Assembly: GCA_944342055.1 (NCBI GenBank)
Contig: CALVME010000076.1
Location: forward strand, 1-43,312
Length of the DNA stretch: 43,312 nucleotides
Reading direction: 5' to 3'
Source: an uncultured Clostridia bacterium
GTDB taxonomy: Bacteria; Bacillota; Clostridia; Christensenellales; Borkfalkiaceae
Shown here: piece after piece, positions 24,206 to 32,553 of the stretch
Layout of the letters: each line of letters opens with the position of its first letter
Numbering within the stretch: position 1 is the first letter of the stretch
Program-made: the position numbers and the translations under genes
Notes under the pieces: generated by a model
Database searches by the model: none
What the model saw: only the letters and a program-made list of their open reading frames with translations
Told to the model about the DNA's origin: nothing

Positions 24206-24225
24206 ACGAACAACGGAGAAGTTTC

Positions 24226-25428
24226 ATGAAAATTGTTTTGATCAATTCTTGGTACGCTCAGGGTAGCACAGGCTATCTCGTGAAGTGTTTTCGCGACAGA
24301 TTGCTTGATTGCGGGCACGAAGCGCGCGTCTATTACGGTCGCGGCACCGAGTCGGAGGATGCCGGGGTCCGCAAGATCGGCAAAAGAGCCGATTTGTTTC
24401 TTCACGCCTTTCTGGCGCGGTCGACGGGCATGGAGGGATGTTTTTCCACCTTCCGCACCAGACGCATGTTGGACGAGATCGATGCCTTTTCTCCGGACGT
24501 CGTGTATCTTTTCAATCTGCATGCCTATTATCTCAACGAGTATTTGCTTTTGCGGCGACTGAAAGAAAAAAAATACAAAGTCGTATATGTGTTGTTCGAC
24601 GAATATGCCTTCATGGGGAAATGTTGTTTTTCCATGGGGTGCGATCGCTTTCAAACCGAGTGCGGAAATTGCCCGAACGTCAGAGACTATCCGAAAAGCT
24701 GGATATTCGACAGAAGTAAGAAGCTTTTTTTAGAGAAAAAGGAAATTTTTTCGGATTGGAAAGAACTTACTTTGGCAGGCGTAGAATTTTTGAAAATTCA
24801 GGCGAAACGTTCGGCGATCGCTTCGCATCTGCCTTTTGAGACGCTCAACATGGGGATAGACATGCAAAAAACGTTTCTTCCTGTTCCGAGCGACGAATTG
24901 CGTCGCGCTCTCGGCATCGGGGCGAAGCAGAAAGTGGCGCTCACCGTTTGTTCTTCTTCCGATCGGAGGAAGGGAACCCGCTTTTTTTATGAGACGGCGA
25001 GATTGTGCCAAGGCGATGACGTCGTGTTCATTCAGGTCGGCATGGATGAAAAAATCAAGAACCTTCCGGTCAATTTTATCGGTATTCCGTATGTCTCCGA
25101 CCTGCATGAACTGTGCCGTTATTTTTCGCTTGCCGACCTTTATCTTACGACGAGCTTTGGCGAAGCGATGGCGCTGGTGTACCTGGAGTCTCTCGCCTGC
25201 GGTACGCCTATCGCGGGATTCGACGTTTCGGGAGTGCCTTACACGGCAAGCAGAGAGTTTCTCAAAGTCGTGCCCTTCGGGGACACAAAGGCTTTGGCGG
25301 ACGTCGTGCGAAGTTTTCCGCGCAAGACGCAGATTTCCGCTGACGCTTGTCGCAATTATGCCTTGGAGCATTATGCGCTTTCGGATTTTACGAGGCGGCT
25401 TTGTGAAATCGGGGGAGCGTCGGTATGA
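24226..25428 (+). CDS. glycosyltransferase, GT4-like, with a cysteine-rich insert
   Basis: A 400-residue retaining glycosyltransferase of GT-B fold, probably adding a sugar to a lipid-linked surface polysaccharide. The N-terminal domain has a glycine loop (WYAQGSTGYL) and a Cys cluster near residues 129-148 (GKCCFSMGC ... ECGNCP) followed by YPKSW. This Cys/Trp pattern occurs in WcaC-type transferases of exopolysaccharide clusters. The C-terminal nucleotide-sugar part includes SSSDRRKGTRFF, TSFGEAMALVYLESLACGTPI with the Glu pair of the EX7E motif, and a FDVSGVP loop. It overlaps the next glycosyltransferase by four bases (ATGA). Confidence 0.88.
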   Translation: MKIVLINSWYAQGSTGYLVKCFRDRLLDCGHEARVYYGRGTESEDAGVRKIGKRADLFLHAFLARSTGMEGCFSTFRTRRMLDEIDAFSPDVVYLFNLHAYYLNEYLLLRRLKEKKYKVVYVLFDEYAFMGKCCFSMGCDRFQTECGNCPNVRDYPKSWIFDRSKKLFLEKKEIFSDWKELTLAGVEFLKIQAKRSAIASHLPFETLNMGIDMQKTFLPVPSDELRRALGIGAKQKVALTVCSSSDRRKGTRFFYETARLCQGDDVVFIQVGMDEKIKNLPVNFIGIPYVSDLHELCRYFSLADLYLTTSFGEAMALVYLESLACGTPIAGFDVSGVPYTASREFLKVVPFGDTKALADVVRSFPRKTQISADACRNYALEHYALSDFTRRLCEIGGASV

Positions 25429-26573
25429 AGATCGTGCATTTGTGTCTTTGCGGTCCGTATTCAGACGGGTGGAACTATCAGGAAAACATGCTTGCGCTCT
25501 ATCATGCGCGCGCAGGGCATGAGGTGACAGTGATCGCTTCGCGCTGGTATTTTGACGGAGGCGTCATGAAGCAGAAAGAGGCAGGGTGCTACGTCGATCT
25601 GAACGGCGTGCGCGTCGTGCGCCTGAACATGAAGCCGGATAGGGGGATCTATTTCCCCTTCAAACGATATTCCGGATTGAAGGATGCGCTCGAAGAAGCG
25701 TCTCCGGACGTGTTGTTTGTGCACGGATGTCAGTTCCCGGACATCGTCGTCGTTGTTTCGTTTCTGAAACGCCATCCGCAGACAGTCGTTTATGTGGACA
25801 ATCACAATGATTTTTCCAACGGCGCGCGAAATTGGATCTCAAAAAATATTTTGCATAAAATTTTTTGGCGCCGCACGGCGCAAAAGATAGAGCCGTACGT
25901 CAGACAATTTTACGGCGTCTTGCCTGCACGGGTGGATTTTCTGAAGGAAATGTATCGTTTGCCCGAAAAGAAATGTTCGTTGCTCGTCATGGGAGCGGAC
26001 GACGAGGCGATCGCGCGCGCGGAGAACGTCGGCAGCAGGGATAAGATACGGGAACGCTATCATGTCGAGCCCAATGATTTTCTCGTGGTCACGGGCGGGA
26101 AAATCGACGGTTTTAAAAAGCAAACTTTGCTTTTGATGCAGGCGGTCAAAGAGATAAGCTCATTGCCCGTAAAGTTGATCGTGTTCGGATCGGTGTCGGA
26201 TGAGATCAGAGCGCAGTTTGACGCGCTGACGGACGGAGAGAAAGTGCAATATGCGGGCTGGGTCGAGGCAAACGACTCGTACGATTACTTTTCTGCGGCA
26301 GATCTCGTGTGCTTCCCCGGGCGGCATTCCGTCTTTTGGGAGCAGGTCGCAGGCATGGGAATTCCGCTTCTGTGCAAGGATTGGAAAGGCACACATCACG
26401 TCGATCTGAACGGAAACGTGAGGTTTCTGTGCCGCGACAGCGCGGAAGAGATCCGAAGCGCGATAGAAGAGATCGCCGGCGATGAGGCGCTCTATTGTCA
26501 AATGAAGGAAGCGGCGCAGGCGGGAAGAGGGGTGTTTTCTTATGCTTCCATTGCAAAGCGCGCCATTACCTGA
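25425..26573 (+). CDS. glycosyltransferase, GT4-like
   Basis: A 382-residue GT-B fold protein. The N-terminal half starts MKIVHLCLCGPYSDGWNYQE with the glycine-rich/aromatic loop of GT4 enzymes and contains a VHGCQFPD segment. The C-terminal domain has the GGKIDGFKKQTLL strand-loop near residue 225, YAGWVEANDSYDYFSAADLVCFPGRHS and the WEQVAGMGIPLL turn, where the usual EX7E glutamates are only partly kept. The sugar and acceptor are unknown. It is translated with the preceding transferase and terminates at 26584, so this is a two-gene transfer module separate from the larger cluster at 33 kb. Confidence 0.85.
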   Translation: MKIVHLCLCGPYSDGWNYQENMLALYHARAGHEVTVIASRWYFDGGVMKQKEAGCYVDLNGVRVVRLNMKPDRGIYFPFKRYSGLKDALEEASPDVLFVHGCQFPDIVVVVSFLKRHPQTVVYVDNHNDFSNGARNWISKNILHKIFWRRTAQKIEPYVRQFYGVLPARVDFLKEMYRLPEKKCSLLVMGADDEAIARAENVGSRDKIRERYHVEPNDFLVVTGGKIDGFKKQTLLLMQAVKEISSLPVKLIVFGSVSDEIRAQFDALTDGEKVQYAGWVEANDSYDYFSAADLVCFPGRHSVFWEQVAGMGIPLLCKDWKGTHHVDLNGNVRFLCRDSAEEIRSAIEEIAGDEALYCQMKEAAQAGRGVFSYASIAKRAIT

Positions 26574-26583
26574 AAATACGTTG

Positions 26584-26619
26584 AAAAGAACGCTGTATCA
26601 CTTGTCAGTGTTCTTTTTT
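26584..26619 (+). terminator. intrinsic terminator after the second glycosyltransferase
   Basis: AAAAGAACGCTG (26584-26595) pairs with CAGTGTTCTTTT (26606-26617), including one G-T pair, followed by a T-rich stretch. Confidence 0.85.
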
Positions 26620-26636
26620 GTTTTTTCCTCTCTTGC

Positions 26637-26642
26637 TATAAT
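26637..26642 (+). promoter_or_regulatory. -10 box of the phage-type gene
   Basis: A perfect TATAAT, with GGGAGG at 26649-26654 and the ATG at 26660 following. The -35 region lies in a T-rich stretch and is poor, so the promoter may need an activator. Only about 12 nt would precede the SD. Confidence 0.45.
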
Positions 26643-26659
26643 AAAAGCGGGAGGAAAAA

Positions 26660-27850
26660 ATGGAGTTAAAATCAGTGAAAAATATGGTGGCGGACGTAGC
26701 CAATGAAAACGCGACGTTGCGCCTTATCGCAAAGCAGGGCGACTGCGGGACTCGATTTTTGCGCATAGCGATCGCAAGGGACGGCGAAAGACTTTTCGTA
26801 AGTCAGGATACGGGAGTGGTCTTCAACGTCAGAAGACCCGATCAGACCTCCGCCATGTTCGCGGGTACGGTGGAAACGGACGGCACGGTGACGGTGCCGC
26901 TTCGCGCATGGGCGCTTGAACTGGCGGGTCGGCTCGAATGCGATGTTTCTTTGATCGCCTCAGGAGACAAGAAACTTACCACAGGCACTTTTTTTGTGGA
27001 AGTGGAAGCATCTTCCTGTCCTGAAGAAAATATGATCGAGGAAGAGGAGTACAGCGTCCTGCTGAACCTGATCGCCTCCGTGGAATCGGGTGAAGCGGAA
27101 CGGTGCGCCGCCGAGCAGATCCGCTCCGCCAATGAGTCCGCAAGAGACGCCGCCGAGGGATTGCGCGCGCAGGCGGAGGCGCTGAGGAACGCCGCTGAGT
27201 CGGGACGGGAAGAGGAAGCGGCGGCATTGCTCGAGCGTCTGGAAGATGCGGCGGAACAATACGAAGGGGGGCTGTCGCATACGCATCTTTCCGAAGATAT
27301 CGTCGATCTCGATATCCCCGTTTCCCTTGCGGATCTGGAGCAAGACGCGCAGCATCGCACGGTAACCGACGCGGAAAAACAGAGCTGGAATGCCGCCACA
27401 AGCGGTTCATCGGAAAATTTGCTGTCGCAATTGCTTTCCTGCGTTTATCCCGTCGGTTCGATTTATCTGTCCGTCAATGAGACTTCTCCCGCGATATTTC
27501 TGGGCGGACAATGGGAACGGATATCGGACAGATTTCTTCTGGCGTCCGGGAGTTCGTATGCGGCAGGTTCGACGGGCGGGAGCGCTTTGCACAATCATGA
27601 TTATAAATTATCCTTCGCCAACTACAATCTCGGTTTCGACACCTCTGCCGACGGGCTCGGCGCCTACAATTACGATTCGAAAAGCTATGTGAAGGCGAGA
27701 GTGGCGGGAGGCGTCAGCGCCAAAGGTTTGTACAACGTTTCCGTGGAAACGCATACGCTCTCCGTTTCCTATCTGGACGGAGGAAATACTTCTTACAAAG
27801 AAAATTTGCCGCCCTATCTGGCGGTTTACGCATGGAAACGGGTCGCCTGA
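26660..27850 (+). CDS. orphan phage-type baseplate/tail-fibre protein
   Basis: A 396-residue mosaic protein. Residues 1-118 resemble the N-terminal domain of phage baseplate upper proteins (BppU-like: a beta sandwich with FNVRRPDQTSAMF and TVPLRAWALE). An Ala/Glu-rich coiled coil spans about 148-205. HTHLSEDIVDLD and TVTDAEKQSWNAA are linkers typical of tail fibres. Residues 265-396 resemble the phage Gp10/collar C-terminal module (YPVGSIYLSVNETSP, FLGGQWERI, RFLLASGSSYAAGSTGG, then HNHDY and PPYLAVYAWKR). No other phage gene is nearby, and it has its own promoter. It could be a remnant, a domesticated adhesin, or a part used by an element elsewhere. Confidence 0.82.
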   Translation: MELKSVKNMVADVANENATLRLIAKQGDCGTRFLRIAIARDGERLFVSQDTGVVFNVRRPDQTSAMFAGTVETDGTVTVPLRAWALELAGRLECDVSLIASGDKKLTTGTFFVEVEASSCPEENMIEEEEYSVLLNLIASVESGEAERCAAEQIRSANESARDAAEGLRAQAEALRNAAESGREEEAAALLERLEDAAEQYEGGLSHTHLSEDIVDLDIPVSLADLEQDAQHRTVTDAEKQSWNAATSGSSENLLSQLLSCVYPVGSIYLSVNETSPAIFLGGQWERISDRFLLASGSSYAAGSTGGSALHNHDYKLSFANYNLGFDTSADGLGAYNYDSKSYVKARVAGGVSAKGLYNVSVETHTLSVSYLDGGNTSYKENLPPYLAVYAWKRVA

Positions 27851-27864
27851 TCGGAAATTGCGTC

Positions 27865-27893
27865 TTGATTCTTTTTCGGAAATGGTATATACT
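27865..27893 (+). promoter_or_regulatory. promoter of the SIMPL-domain gene
   Basis: TTGATT (27865-27870), a 17-bp spacer and TATACT (27888-27893). The leader would be about 125 nt. Confidence 0.65.
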
Positions 27894-27899
27894 GTGAGT

Positions 27900-28023
27900 G
27901 AGAGCTCGGCTCTCCGTTTTGGACCCGTTCGGCGCGGCGGACGCGCGACGACAGAAAACGGAGACCGATCGCTTCAAAACAGCCCTGATGCGGGTGCGGA
28001 TTATTTTCGGTAACGGAGGTACA
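27900..28023 (+). promoter_or_regulatory. structured leader with two mutually exclusive hairpins
   Basis: A small hairpin GAGAGC/GCTCTC (27900-27905 with 27909-27914) shares the bases TCTC with a longer-range 10-bp perfect stem TCTCCGTTTT/AAAACGGAGA (27911-27920 with 27955-27964). The two cannot form together, as in attenuators or switches. No known riboswitch class is recognised. Confidence 0.45.
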
Positions 28024-28671
28024 ATGGTGCAGAGGACATTGACGGTAAAAGGAACGGCGCAGACGGCGCTGAAACCCGATCTTATGATCGTCTCGCAGAC
28101 GGTGCGCTGTTCTGCGCTTCGGTGCAAAGACGCGATGCAGGAGTCCGATCGTCGGGTGGAGGAGATACGAGATAGACTTGTCGCCCTCGGGTTCGCAAGG
28201 GAGGCGCTGAAGACGACGGATTTTTATGTCGCCCCTTCTTACGAAAACGAGACGGATGAGAGGGGATGCGTCCGAAAAAAGTTTTTGGGATATGTCTGTA
28301 CGCATGCGCTGAAAATCGAATTTGAGGCAGACTGCCGAAGGTTGGACGAAGCGCTCTGTGCGATCGCGTACGGGGAAGCCGATCCCGAAATTTCCTTGCA
28401 GTTTGTCGTTAAAGACAAAGAGGCGGCAAAGAAAGACCTGTTGCGTCGCGCGATGGAGGACGCAAAAAAGAGTGCAGAGGCGCTGGCAGAAGGGGCGGGA
28501 GTCCGCCTTCAAGGCATTGTCAGCATCGATTACGGCGGGGCATCGCAGCGCGTGGCATCCGCAGCAGCGTATTCTGTCGGACTGTTTGCGCGAGAAGCCG
28601 CACCTGCCAATCTCATACCAGACGACGTGGAGATGAGCGACAGCGTGACGGTGGTGTGGGAGATATCCTGA
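28024..28671 (+). CDS. SIMPL-domain (DUF541) protein
   Basis: A 215-residue protein of the SIMPL/DUF541 family: VKGTAQTALKPDLMIVSQTV at the start (usually 'v.v.G.g.....PD.a.v...v'), the FYVAPSYENETDERGCVRKKFLGYVCTH repeat segment and the GVRLQGIVSIDYG end. Family members form ring-like assemblies and are often periplasmic or cell-surface; this one has no signal peptide and should be cytosolic. The role is unknown. I use the ATG at 28024 because CGGAGGT lies just upstream; longer in-frame starts fall in the structured leader. Confidence 0.85.
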   Translation: MVQRTLTVKGTAQTALKPDLMIVSQTVRCSALRCKDAMQESDRRVEEIRDRLVALGFAREALKTTDFYVAPSYENETDERGCVRKKFLGYVCTHALKIEFEADCRRLDEALCAIAYGEADPEISLQFVVKDKEAAKKDLLRRAMEDAKKSAEALAEGAGVRLQGIVSIDYGGASQRVASAAAYSVGLFAREAAPANLIPDDVEMSDSVTVVWEIS

Positions 28672-28700
28672 ACTTAGCGTCTTTGAAAGATCGTCCCTTT

Positions 28701-28768
28701 GTCGGCCGATATCGCCGACGATAGCAAAAAATGCAGGAGCCCGTCTCGTCCGACGGGCTCCTGCATTT
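28701..28768. other. paired hairpins in the gap after the SIMPL gene
   Basis: A GTCGGC/GCCGAC hairpin (28701-28719) is followed by a 17-bp perfect stem with arms 28729-28745 and 28752-28768 (core GCAGGAGCCCGTC). On the minus strand the long stem is followed by a T-run (complement of the A-run at 28726-28731), so it would terminate minus-strand transcripts; on the plus strand it lacks a T-run. Confidence 0.6.
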
Positions 28769-28785
28769 CAGAAAAACTCAAAAAT

Positions 28786-28817
28786 AAGACCGATCTGTTC
28801 GATCGGTCTTTTGCTTT
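28786..28817. terminator. bidirectional terminator between SIMPL gene and tRNA-Glu
   Basis: AAGACCGATC (28786-28795) pairs perfectly with GATCGGTCTT (28801-28810). T-rich tails occur on both strands, so it can end the SIMPL transcript (plus) and the tRNA-Glu transcript (minus). Confidence 0.7.
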
Positions 28818-28892
28818 TGGTGACCCTGCAGGGACTCGAACCCTGGATTGAGCCGTGAGAGGGCTCCGTCTTAACCGCTTGACCACAAGGCC
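28818..28892 (-). tRNA. tRNA-Glu (anticodon CTC)
   Basis: On the minus strand, acceptor GGCCTTG/CAGGGTC (two G-T pairs), D arm GGTCAAGCGGTTAAGAC, anticodon stem GAGCC/GGCTC with loop CTCTCAC (anticodon CTC), T arm AGGGTTCGAGTCCCT, A and an encoded CCA. It reads GAG codons. Confidence 0.95.
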
Positions 28893-28911
28893 GTTCCTTA
28901 AAAGCTCAATC

Positions 28912-28940
28912 ATTATAGCATATCGCTTTTCCTTTTGCAA
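28912..28940 (-). promoter_or_regulatory. promoter of tRNA-Glu
   Basis: On the minus strand, TTGCAA (28940-28935), a 17-bp spacer and a perfect TATAAT (28917-28912), 19 nt before the tRNA 5' end. Confidence 0.75.
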
Positions 28941-29004
28941 GCGTTTTGCATGCCTTTTTTATCTTTTTTTTAATTTTTATAATTTTCTAATTTTCGTCGA
29001 GACA

Positions 29005-29034
29005 TTGACAGAATATGGCAAAGCGTGCTATAAT
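29005..29034 (+). promoter_or_regulatory. consensus promoter of the RadC-family gene
   Basis: Perfect TTGACA (29005-29010), an 18-bp spacer and perfect TATAAT (29029-29034), excluding any start codon before about 29041. Confidence 0.85.
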
Positions 29035-29080
29035 GATAACAATAATTATGTACGGACAGAACAAAAGGGGAATGCAAGTT

Positions 29081-29794
29081 ATGCATGAGGGACATCGCGG
29101 CAGAATGTACGAGAAACTTTTCAATAATCCTGATTCTCTCTGTGAGCACGAGATTTTGGAAATTCTTTTGTTTTCTATTTTGCCTCGGGTCAACACGAAC
29201 GAGCTCGCCCATGAGATCTTGTCTCGCTTCGGGAGCATCGACGCCGCTCTGCACGCTTCGCCAGAGGCGTTGCAAAACATCAAAGGCGTGGGTAAGAGCA
29301 CCGCTTCCTTTCTCGTGACCGTAGGCGCCGTTTTTTCCAGGTTGAACGATAAAAGGGAAGACATTCCCAAAATTTTCAACGCGGCAGAGTTCGGGCAATA
29401 CATCAAACAGCGCTACAAAGCGCTCAATCGAGAGGTGTTTGACATCTATCTCATAGACAAGTCGAACAACATGCTCGGCAGTTATCGCATCTCTTCCGAT
29501 CTGACCGATCGCGTCACCATCGATCCGAAAGAGCTCACGGGCGTCATATCCTCTTCCAAGGCTTACGCCGTCATCCTGGTGCACAATCACCTTGACGGTT
29601 CTCCCGAGCCGTCCGCTGCCGACGACGATCTGACCAAACAGTGCCAGGTGATCTGCAGCATCTGCAATATCCGCCTGTACGATCATTTCATTTACAGCGA
29701 TAAGTGGATTTACAGTTATTATGCAAACGGCAGAATGAATCACATTCTGAACGATTACAATATTCATCATATCATGGAAAGATCAAAACCATAA
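29081..29794 (+). CDS. radC: RadC/JAB-domain protein
   Basis: A 237-residue protein (start as below). A helix-hairpin-helix-like N-terminal part (about 1-85, IKGVGKSTASFLVTVG) precedes the JAB/MPN domain (about 100-225). The zinc/JAMM ligands are in VHNHLDGSPEPSAADDD near residue 170; here Leu-Asp-Gly replaces the usual Pro-Ser-Gly after HNH. The family is called DNA repair protein RadC by tradition, but its function is not established. Upstream in-frame ATGs at 29015 and 29036 are excluded or unlikely because of the promoter. AGGGG (29065-29070) favours the ATG at 29081 over the one at 29072. Confidence 0.85.
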   Translation: MHEGHRGRMYEKLFNNPDSLCEHEILEILLFSILPRVNTNELAHEILSRFGSIDAALHASPEALQNIKGVGKSTASFLVTVGAVFSRLNDKREDIPKIFNAAEFGQYIKQRYKALNREVFDIYLIDKSNNMLGSYRISSDLTDRVTIDPKELTGVISSSKAYAVILVHNHLDGSPEPSAADDDLTKQCQVICSICNIRLYDHFIYSDKWIYSYYANGRMNHILNDYNIHHIMERSKP

Positions 29795-29804
29795 GGGGTA
29801 TATT

Positions 29805-32114
29805 ATGCAAACTATACAAGCTTTTTCTTCCGCAAATGTTGTCGTTAACGACGGTTATCTGTGCAATGCGGCGAAAAAAGAGCTGGACTATCTGCTGTCG
29901 CTCGACAGTGACCGCCTGCTCTCTTCCTTCCGTTCGAATGCCGGATTGCTCACGCAATGCCGCCCTTATGACGGCTGGGAAAATTCGCTCATCGGCGGGC
30001 ATACGATCGGGCATTATCTGACTGCTCTTTCGCAGGCTTATGTTTCGACGTTTTTCGTCGCGGCGCAAAAGGATGCGATTCGCAAAAAGCTCGACGGGAT
30101 CGTAGACGAACTGGCGAAATGTCAGGAAAATTCCCGCGGGAAAGAGGGATTCCTCTGGGGCGGGACCGTCCTCGATCCGAAAAACGTCGAATTTCAGTTC
30201 GATTGCGTGGAAGAGGGCAAGACCAACATCAAGACGGAGGCATGGGTGCCTTGGTATACCATGCATAAGATCATCGCGGGGCTGGTCGCCGCTTATCGGC
30301 TTGCCGGAAACGCACAGGCTCTGGAAATCGCCGTTAAGCTCGGAAAATGGACGTATCGCAGGGTAAGGAGGCTCACCAAAAAGAAACGCCTCCGCGTCCT
30401 TTCCGTGGAGTACGGCGGGATGAACGACTGTTTGTATGATCTTTACGACGTCACCCGCGACGAGGATTTCGCACTCGCCGCTCACTTCTTCGACGAGGAG
30501 ATCCTGGTCAACAAAATTCTTGACGGCGGCGGCGATTATCTCAATAAAATGCACGCCAACACGACGATTCCGAAGTTCATCGGTCTCGCAAAGCGTTATC
30601 TGCTTCTTGACGGCAAGAAGATCGGACACAAGAAGGTGGAGGCGAGGGAGTGTTTTGACGCTGCGGAGCAGTTTTGGGATATGGTCGTCGACCATCATAC
30701 CTATGTGACGGGAGGCAATTCGGAGTGGGAGGCGTTCGGTCTGGACGACGTGTTGGACGCCGAACGCACGAGCTGCAACTGTGAGACGTGCAACGCCTAT
30801 AACATGCTGAAGCTTTCCTCCGAACTGTTTTCGTTCAGGGGGCGCAAGAAATATCTGGATTACTGCGAAAAGACGCTCATCAATTCCATTCTCGCTTCGC
30901 AGAACCCCGAGACGGGCATGACGACGTACTTCCAGCCCATGGCGAGCGGATACTTTAAAGTATTCTCCGAACCTTACGACAAATTCTGGTGCTGTACGGG
31001 CAGCGGAATGGAAAGCTTTACCAAACTCGGAGACAATTTCTATTATCATATCGCAAATTGCCTCATTGTCGCACAATATTTCTCTTCCTCCGTCGCATGG
31101 ACCGAGAAGGGGGTTCGCTTGACACAGGAAGCGGATATGGAGCATTCCGATAAGGTGCGCTTCCGCCTTGAGGGAGAGTGCGACCTCGCGTTCCGCATTC
31201 CCGATTGGGCAAAAAGTTTCTCGCTGACGAAAAACGGCGCACGTGCGGACGAGAAGACGGAGTGCGGCTTTGTGCTCGTACACGGACAGGACGGCGACGT
31301 TTTTGAGCTTGTTCTGGAAAAGACGCTGAAAGTTCATACCCTTCCCGACGACAAGGACGTCTACGCGATCAGCTACGGCCCTTACGTCCTGGCTGCCGAT
31401 TTCGGACAGGAGGATATGCGCACGACGACGACCGGGGTAGACGTCACGATTCCTGCCGAGAAGAAGGGTGCGGCGGAGATTTTGGAAACGGAAGCGCCTG
31501 TTTCCGAATTTATGGAGAAGATCTCGGAGCATTGCAGCGAAGAGAACGGAGTCTGGACGCTGCAGACGGATCCTCAGTTAAAGCTCGTGCCTTATTTCAG
31601 ACTGTACAAGCATCGCTACGGGATCTATTTCTATTTCTTTGAAAAAGGAAAAGGCAAAGAGAAATTCGAAGGACAGAAGACGGTGCTCGATACGGTGCGC
31701 CCCGGATACGGTCAGTACGAGACGGATATTTTCCACGATATGAGGGAAGAAAACTCCGTTTCGGACACGGCAAACGGAACGTGTCGCTACGCCAGAAGCG
31801 GGGGAAGGTTCTGTTATCGCATGACGGTTTCCAAAGACAAGCCCACGTCTCTTGTCATTTGTCTCAAAAAAGCGGACAACGGAAAGAGTTTGCTTGTCAC
31901 GGCAGGCAACCGCGTCATTATGCGCGAAAAGCTTGCCTATACGGGCGATAAGGATATTTACGAAAGAATTTTGCCCATCCCCGCAGAGGCCACGGCGGAA
32001 TTTGAAGCCGTGCACGGCGACGGAGAGGTGCGCTGCATGCTGCAGATATGCTTCAGCGCCGCCGATCGGGGAGAGAGCGCAAAAGTGTGTGATTTCATCA
32101 AAACGATTTGCTGA
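29805..32114 (+). CDS. glycoside hydrolase family 127 (beta-L-arabinofuranosidase-like)
   Basis: A 769-residue enzyme of the GH127/DUF1680 family, which releases L-arabinofuranose or related sugars from plant glycans and glycoproteins. The (alpha/alpha)6 barrel includes GGHTIGHYLTALSQAY near residue 70, GGNSEWEAFGLDDV near residue 305 and the zinc-ligand/catalytic elements CNCETCNAYNM near residue 325 and FWCCTGSGME near residue 398, the paired Cys being nucleophile and ligand in the characterised Bifidobacterium enzyme. Beta-sandwich domains follow. No signal peptide, so it is cytosolic. It starts 10 bases after radC with AAGGGG at 29792-29797 and ends at a shared terminator. Confidence 0.93.
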   Translation: MQTIQAFSSANVVVNDGYLCNAAKKELDYLLSLDSDRLLSSFRSNAGLLTQCRPYDGWENSLIGGHTIGHYLTALSQAYVSTFFVAAQKDAIRKKLDGIVDELAKCQENSRGKEGFLWGGTVLDPKNVEFQFDCVEEGKTNIKTEAWVPWYTMHKIIAGLVAAYRLAGNAQALEIAVKLGKWTYRRVRRLTKKKRLRVLSVEYGGMNDCLYDLYDVTRDEDFALAAHFFDEEILVNKILDGGGDYLNKMHANTTIPKFIGLAKRYLLLDGKKIGHKKVEARECFDAAEQFWDMVVDHHTYVTGGNSEWEAFGLDDVLDAERTSCNCETCNAYNMLKLSSELFSFRGRKKYLDYCEKTLINSILASQNPETGMTTYFQPMASGYFKVFSEPYDKFWCCTGSGMESFTKLGDNFYYHIANCLIVAQYFSSSVAWTEKGVRLTQEADMEHSDKVRFRLEGECDLAFRIPDWAKSFSLTKNGARADEKTECGFVLVHGQDGDVFELVLEKTLKVHTLPDDKDVYAISYGPYVLAADFGQEDMRTTTTGVDVTIPAEKKGAAEILETEAPVSEFMEKISEHCSEENGVWTLQTDPQLKLVPYFRLYKHRYGIYFYFFEKGKGKEKFEGQKTVLDTVRPGYGQYETDIFHDMREENSVSDTANGTCRYARSGGRFCYRMTVSKDKPTSLVICLKKADNGKSLLVTAGNRVIMREKLAYTGDKDIYERILPIPAEATAEFEAVHGDGEVRCMLQICFSAADRGESAKVCDFIKTIC

Positions 32115-32121
32115 AGCACAT

Positions 32122-32149
32122 AAAAAAGGAGCCGAGAGGCTCCTTTTTT
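32122..32149. terminator. bidirectional terminator between convergent genes
   Basis: AAAAAAGGAGCC (32122-32133), a GAGA loop and GGCTCCTTTTTT (32138-32149). Symmetric A and T runs let it end both the GH127 gene and the minus-strand zinc-ribbon gene. Confidence 0.93.
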
Positions 32150-32160
32150 CCGTGTCGTCG

Positions 32161-32547
32161 TCATTTGAGTTTTCTGCCGCAGAATCTGCAGTAAAGGAAA
32201 TCGCTTTCCGCCTCATTCCCGCAGTAGGGGCAGTAGCGGGGAGTTATGCCGTCGACGGGCTTGCCGTTCAAAAGAGTCGACGGCTCTTTCGGTTCGTCGG
32301 AAAAAGAATTCGCCTCCTTGTCTTCCTCTAGATCTAAGATCGAGCGGCGGTTTTTCTTTATCGCGTTGCTGAAATGATAGATCGCGAAACAGATGTAGAC
32401 AAGCAGAAAGAGTCCGGCGATAATCAGGAAAAAGGTTTGTCTCATTTTGATCGCTATCGTTGCAAAAAAGATGATGACAGCGATGCCGATTAACGTTGCG
32501 ATACCGCTGAGCAGGGAGGGACCGCGTCCGGGTTTGATGCTTTTCAT
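32161..32547 (-). CDS. zinc-ribbon membrane protein
   Basis: A 128-residue protein with two transmembrane helices (about 14-33 and 38-60), a charged linker and a C-terminal zinc ribbon with paired Cys: CPYCGN near residue 105 and CRFCGR near residue 121. Such small proteins are common in Clostridia and have no known function. The chosen ATG at 32547 has no SD, but a promoter ends only six bases upstream, so the message appears leaderless. Convergent with the GH127 gene. Confidence 0.82.
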   Translation of the reverse strand: MKSIKPGRGPSLLSGIATLIGIAVIIFFATIAIKMRQTFFLIIAGLFLLVYICFAIYHFSNAIKKNRRSILDLEEDKEANSFSDEPKEPSTLLNGKPVDGITPRYCPYCGNEAESDFLYCRFCGRKLK

Positions 32548-32553
32548 GATTCT

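Noticed and set aside
26660..28892. A prophage with tRNA-Glu as attachment site
   Set aside because: Only one phage-type gene is present; no integrase, structural genes or direct repeats flanking the tRNA were seen.
29015..29080. Earlier starts of the RadC-family gene
   Set aside because: They lie within or immediately after the consensus promoter (29005-29034), so they cannot be translated or have no room for an SD.
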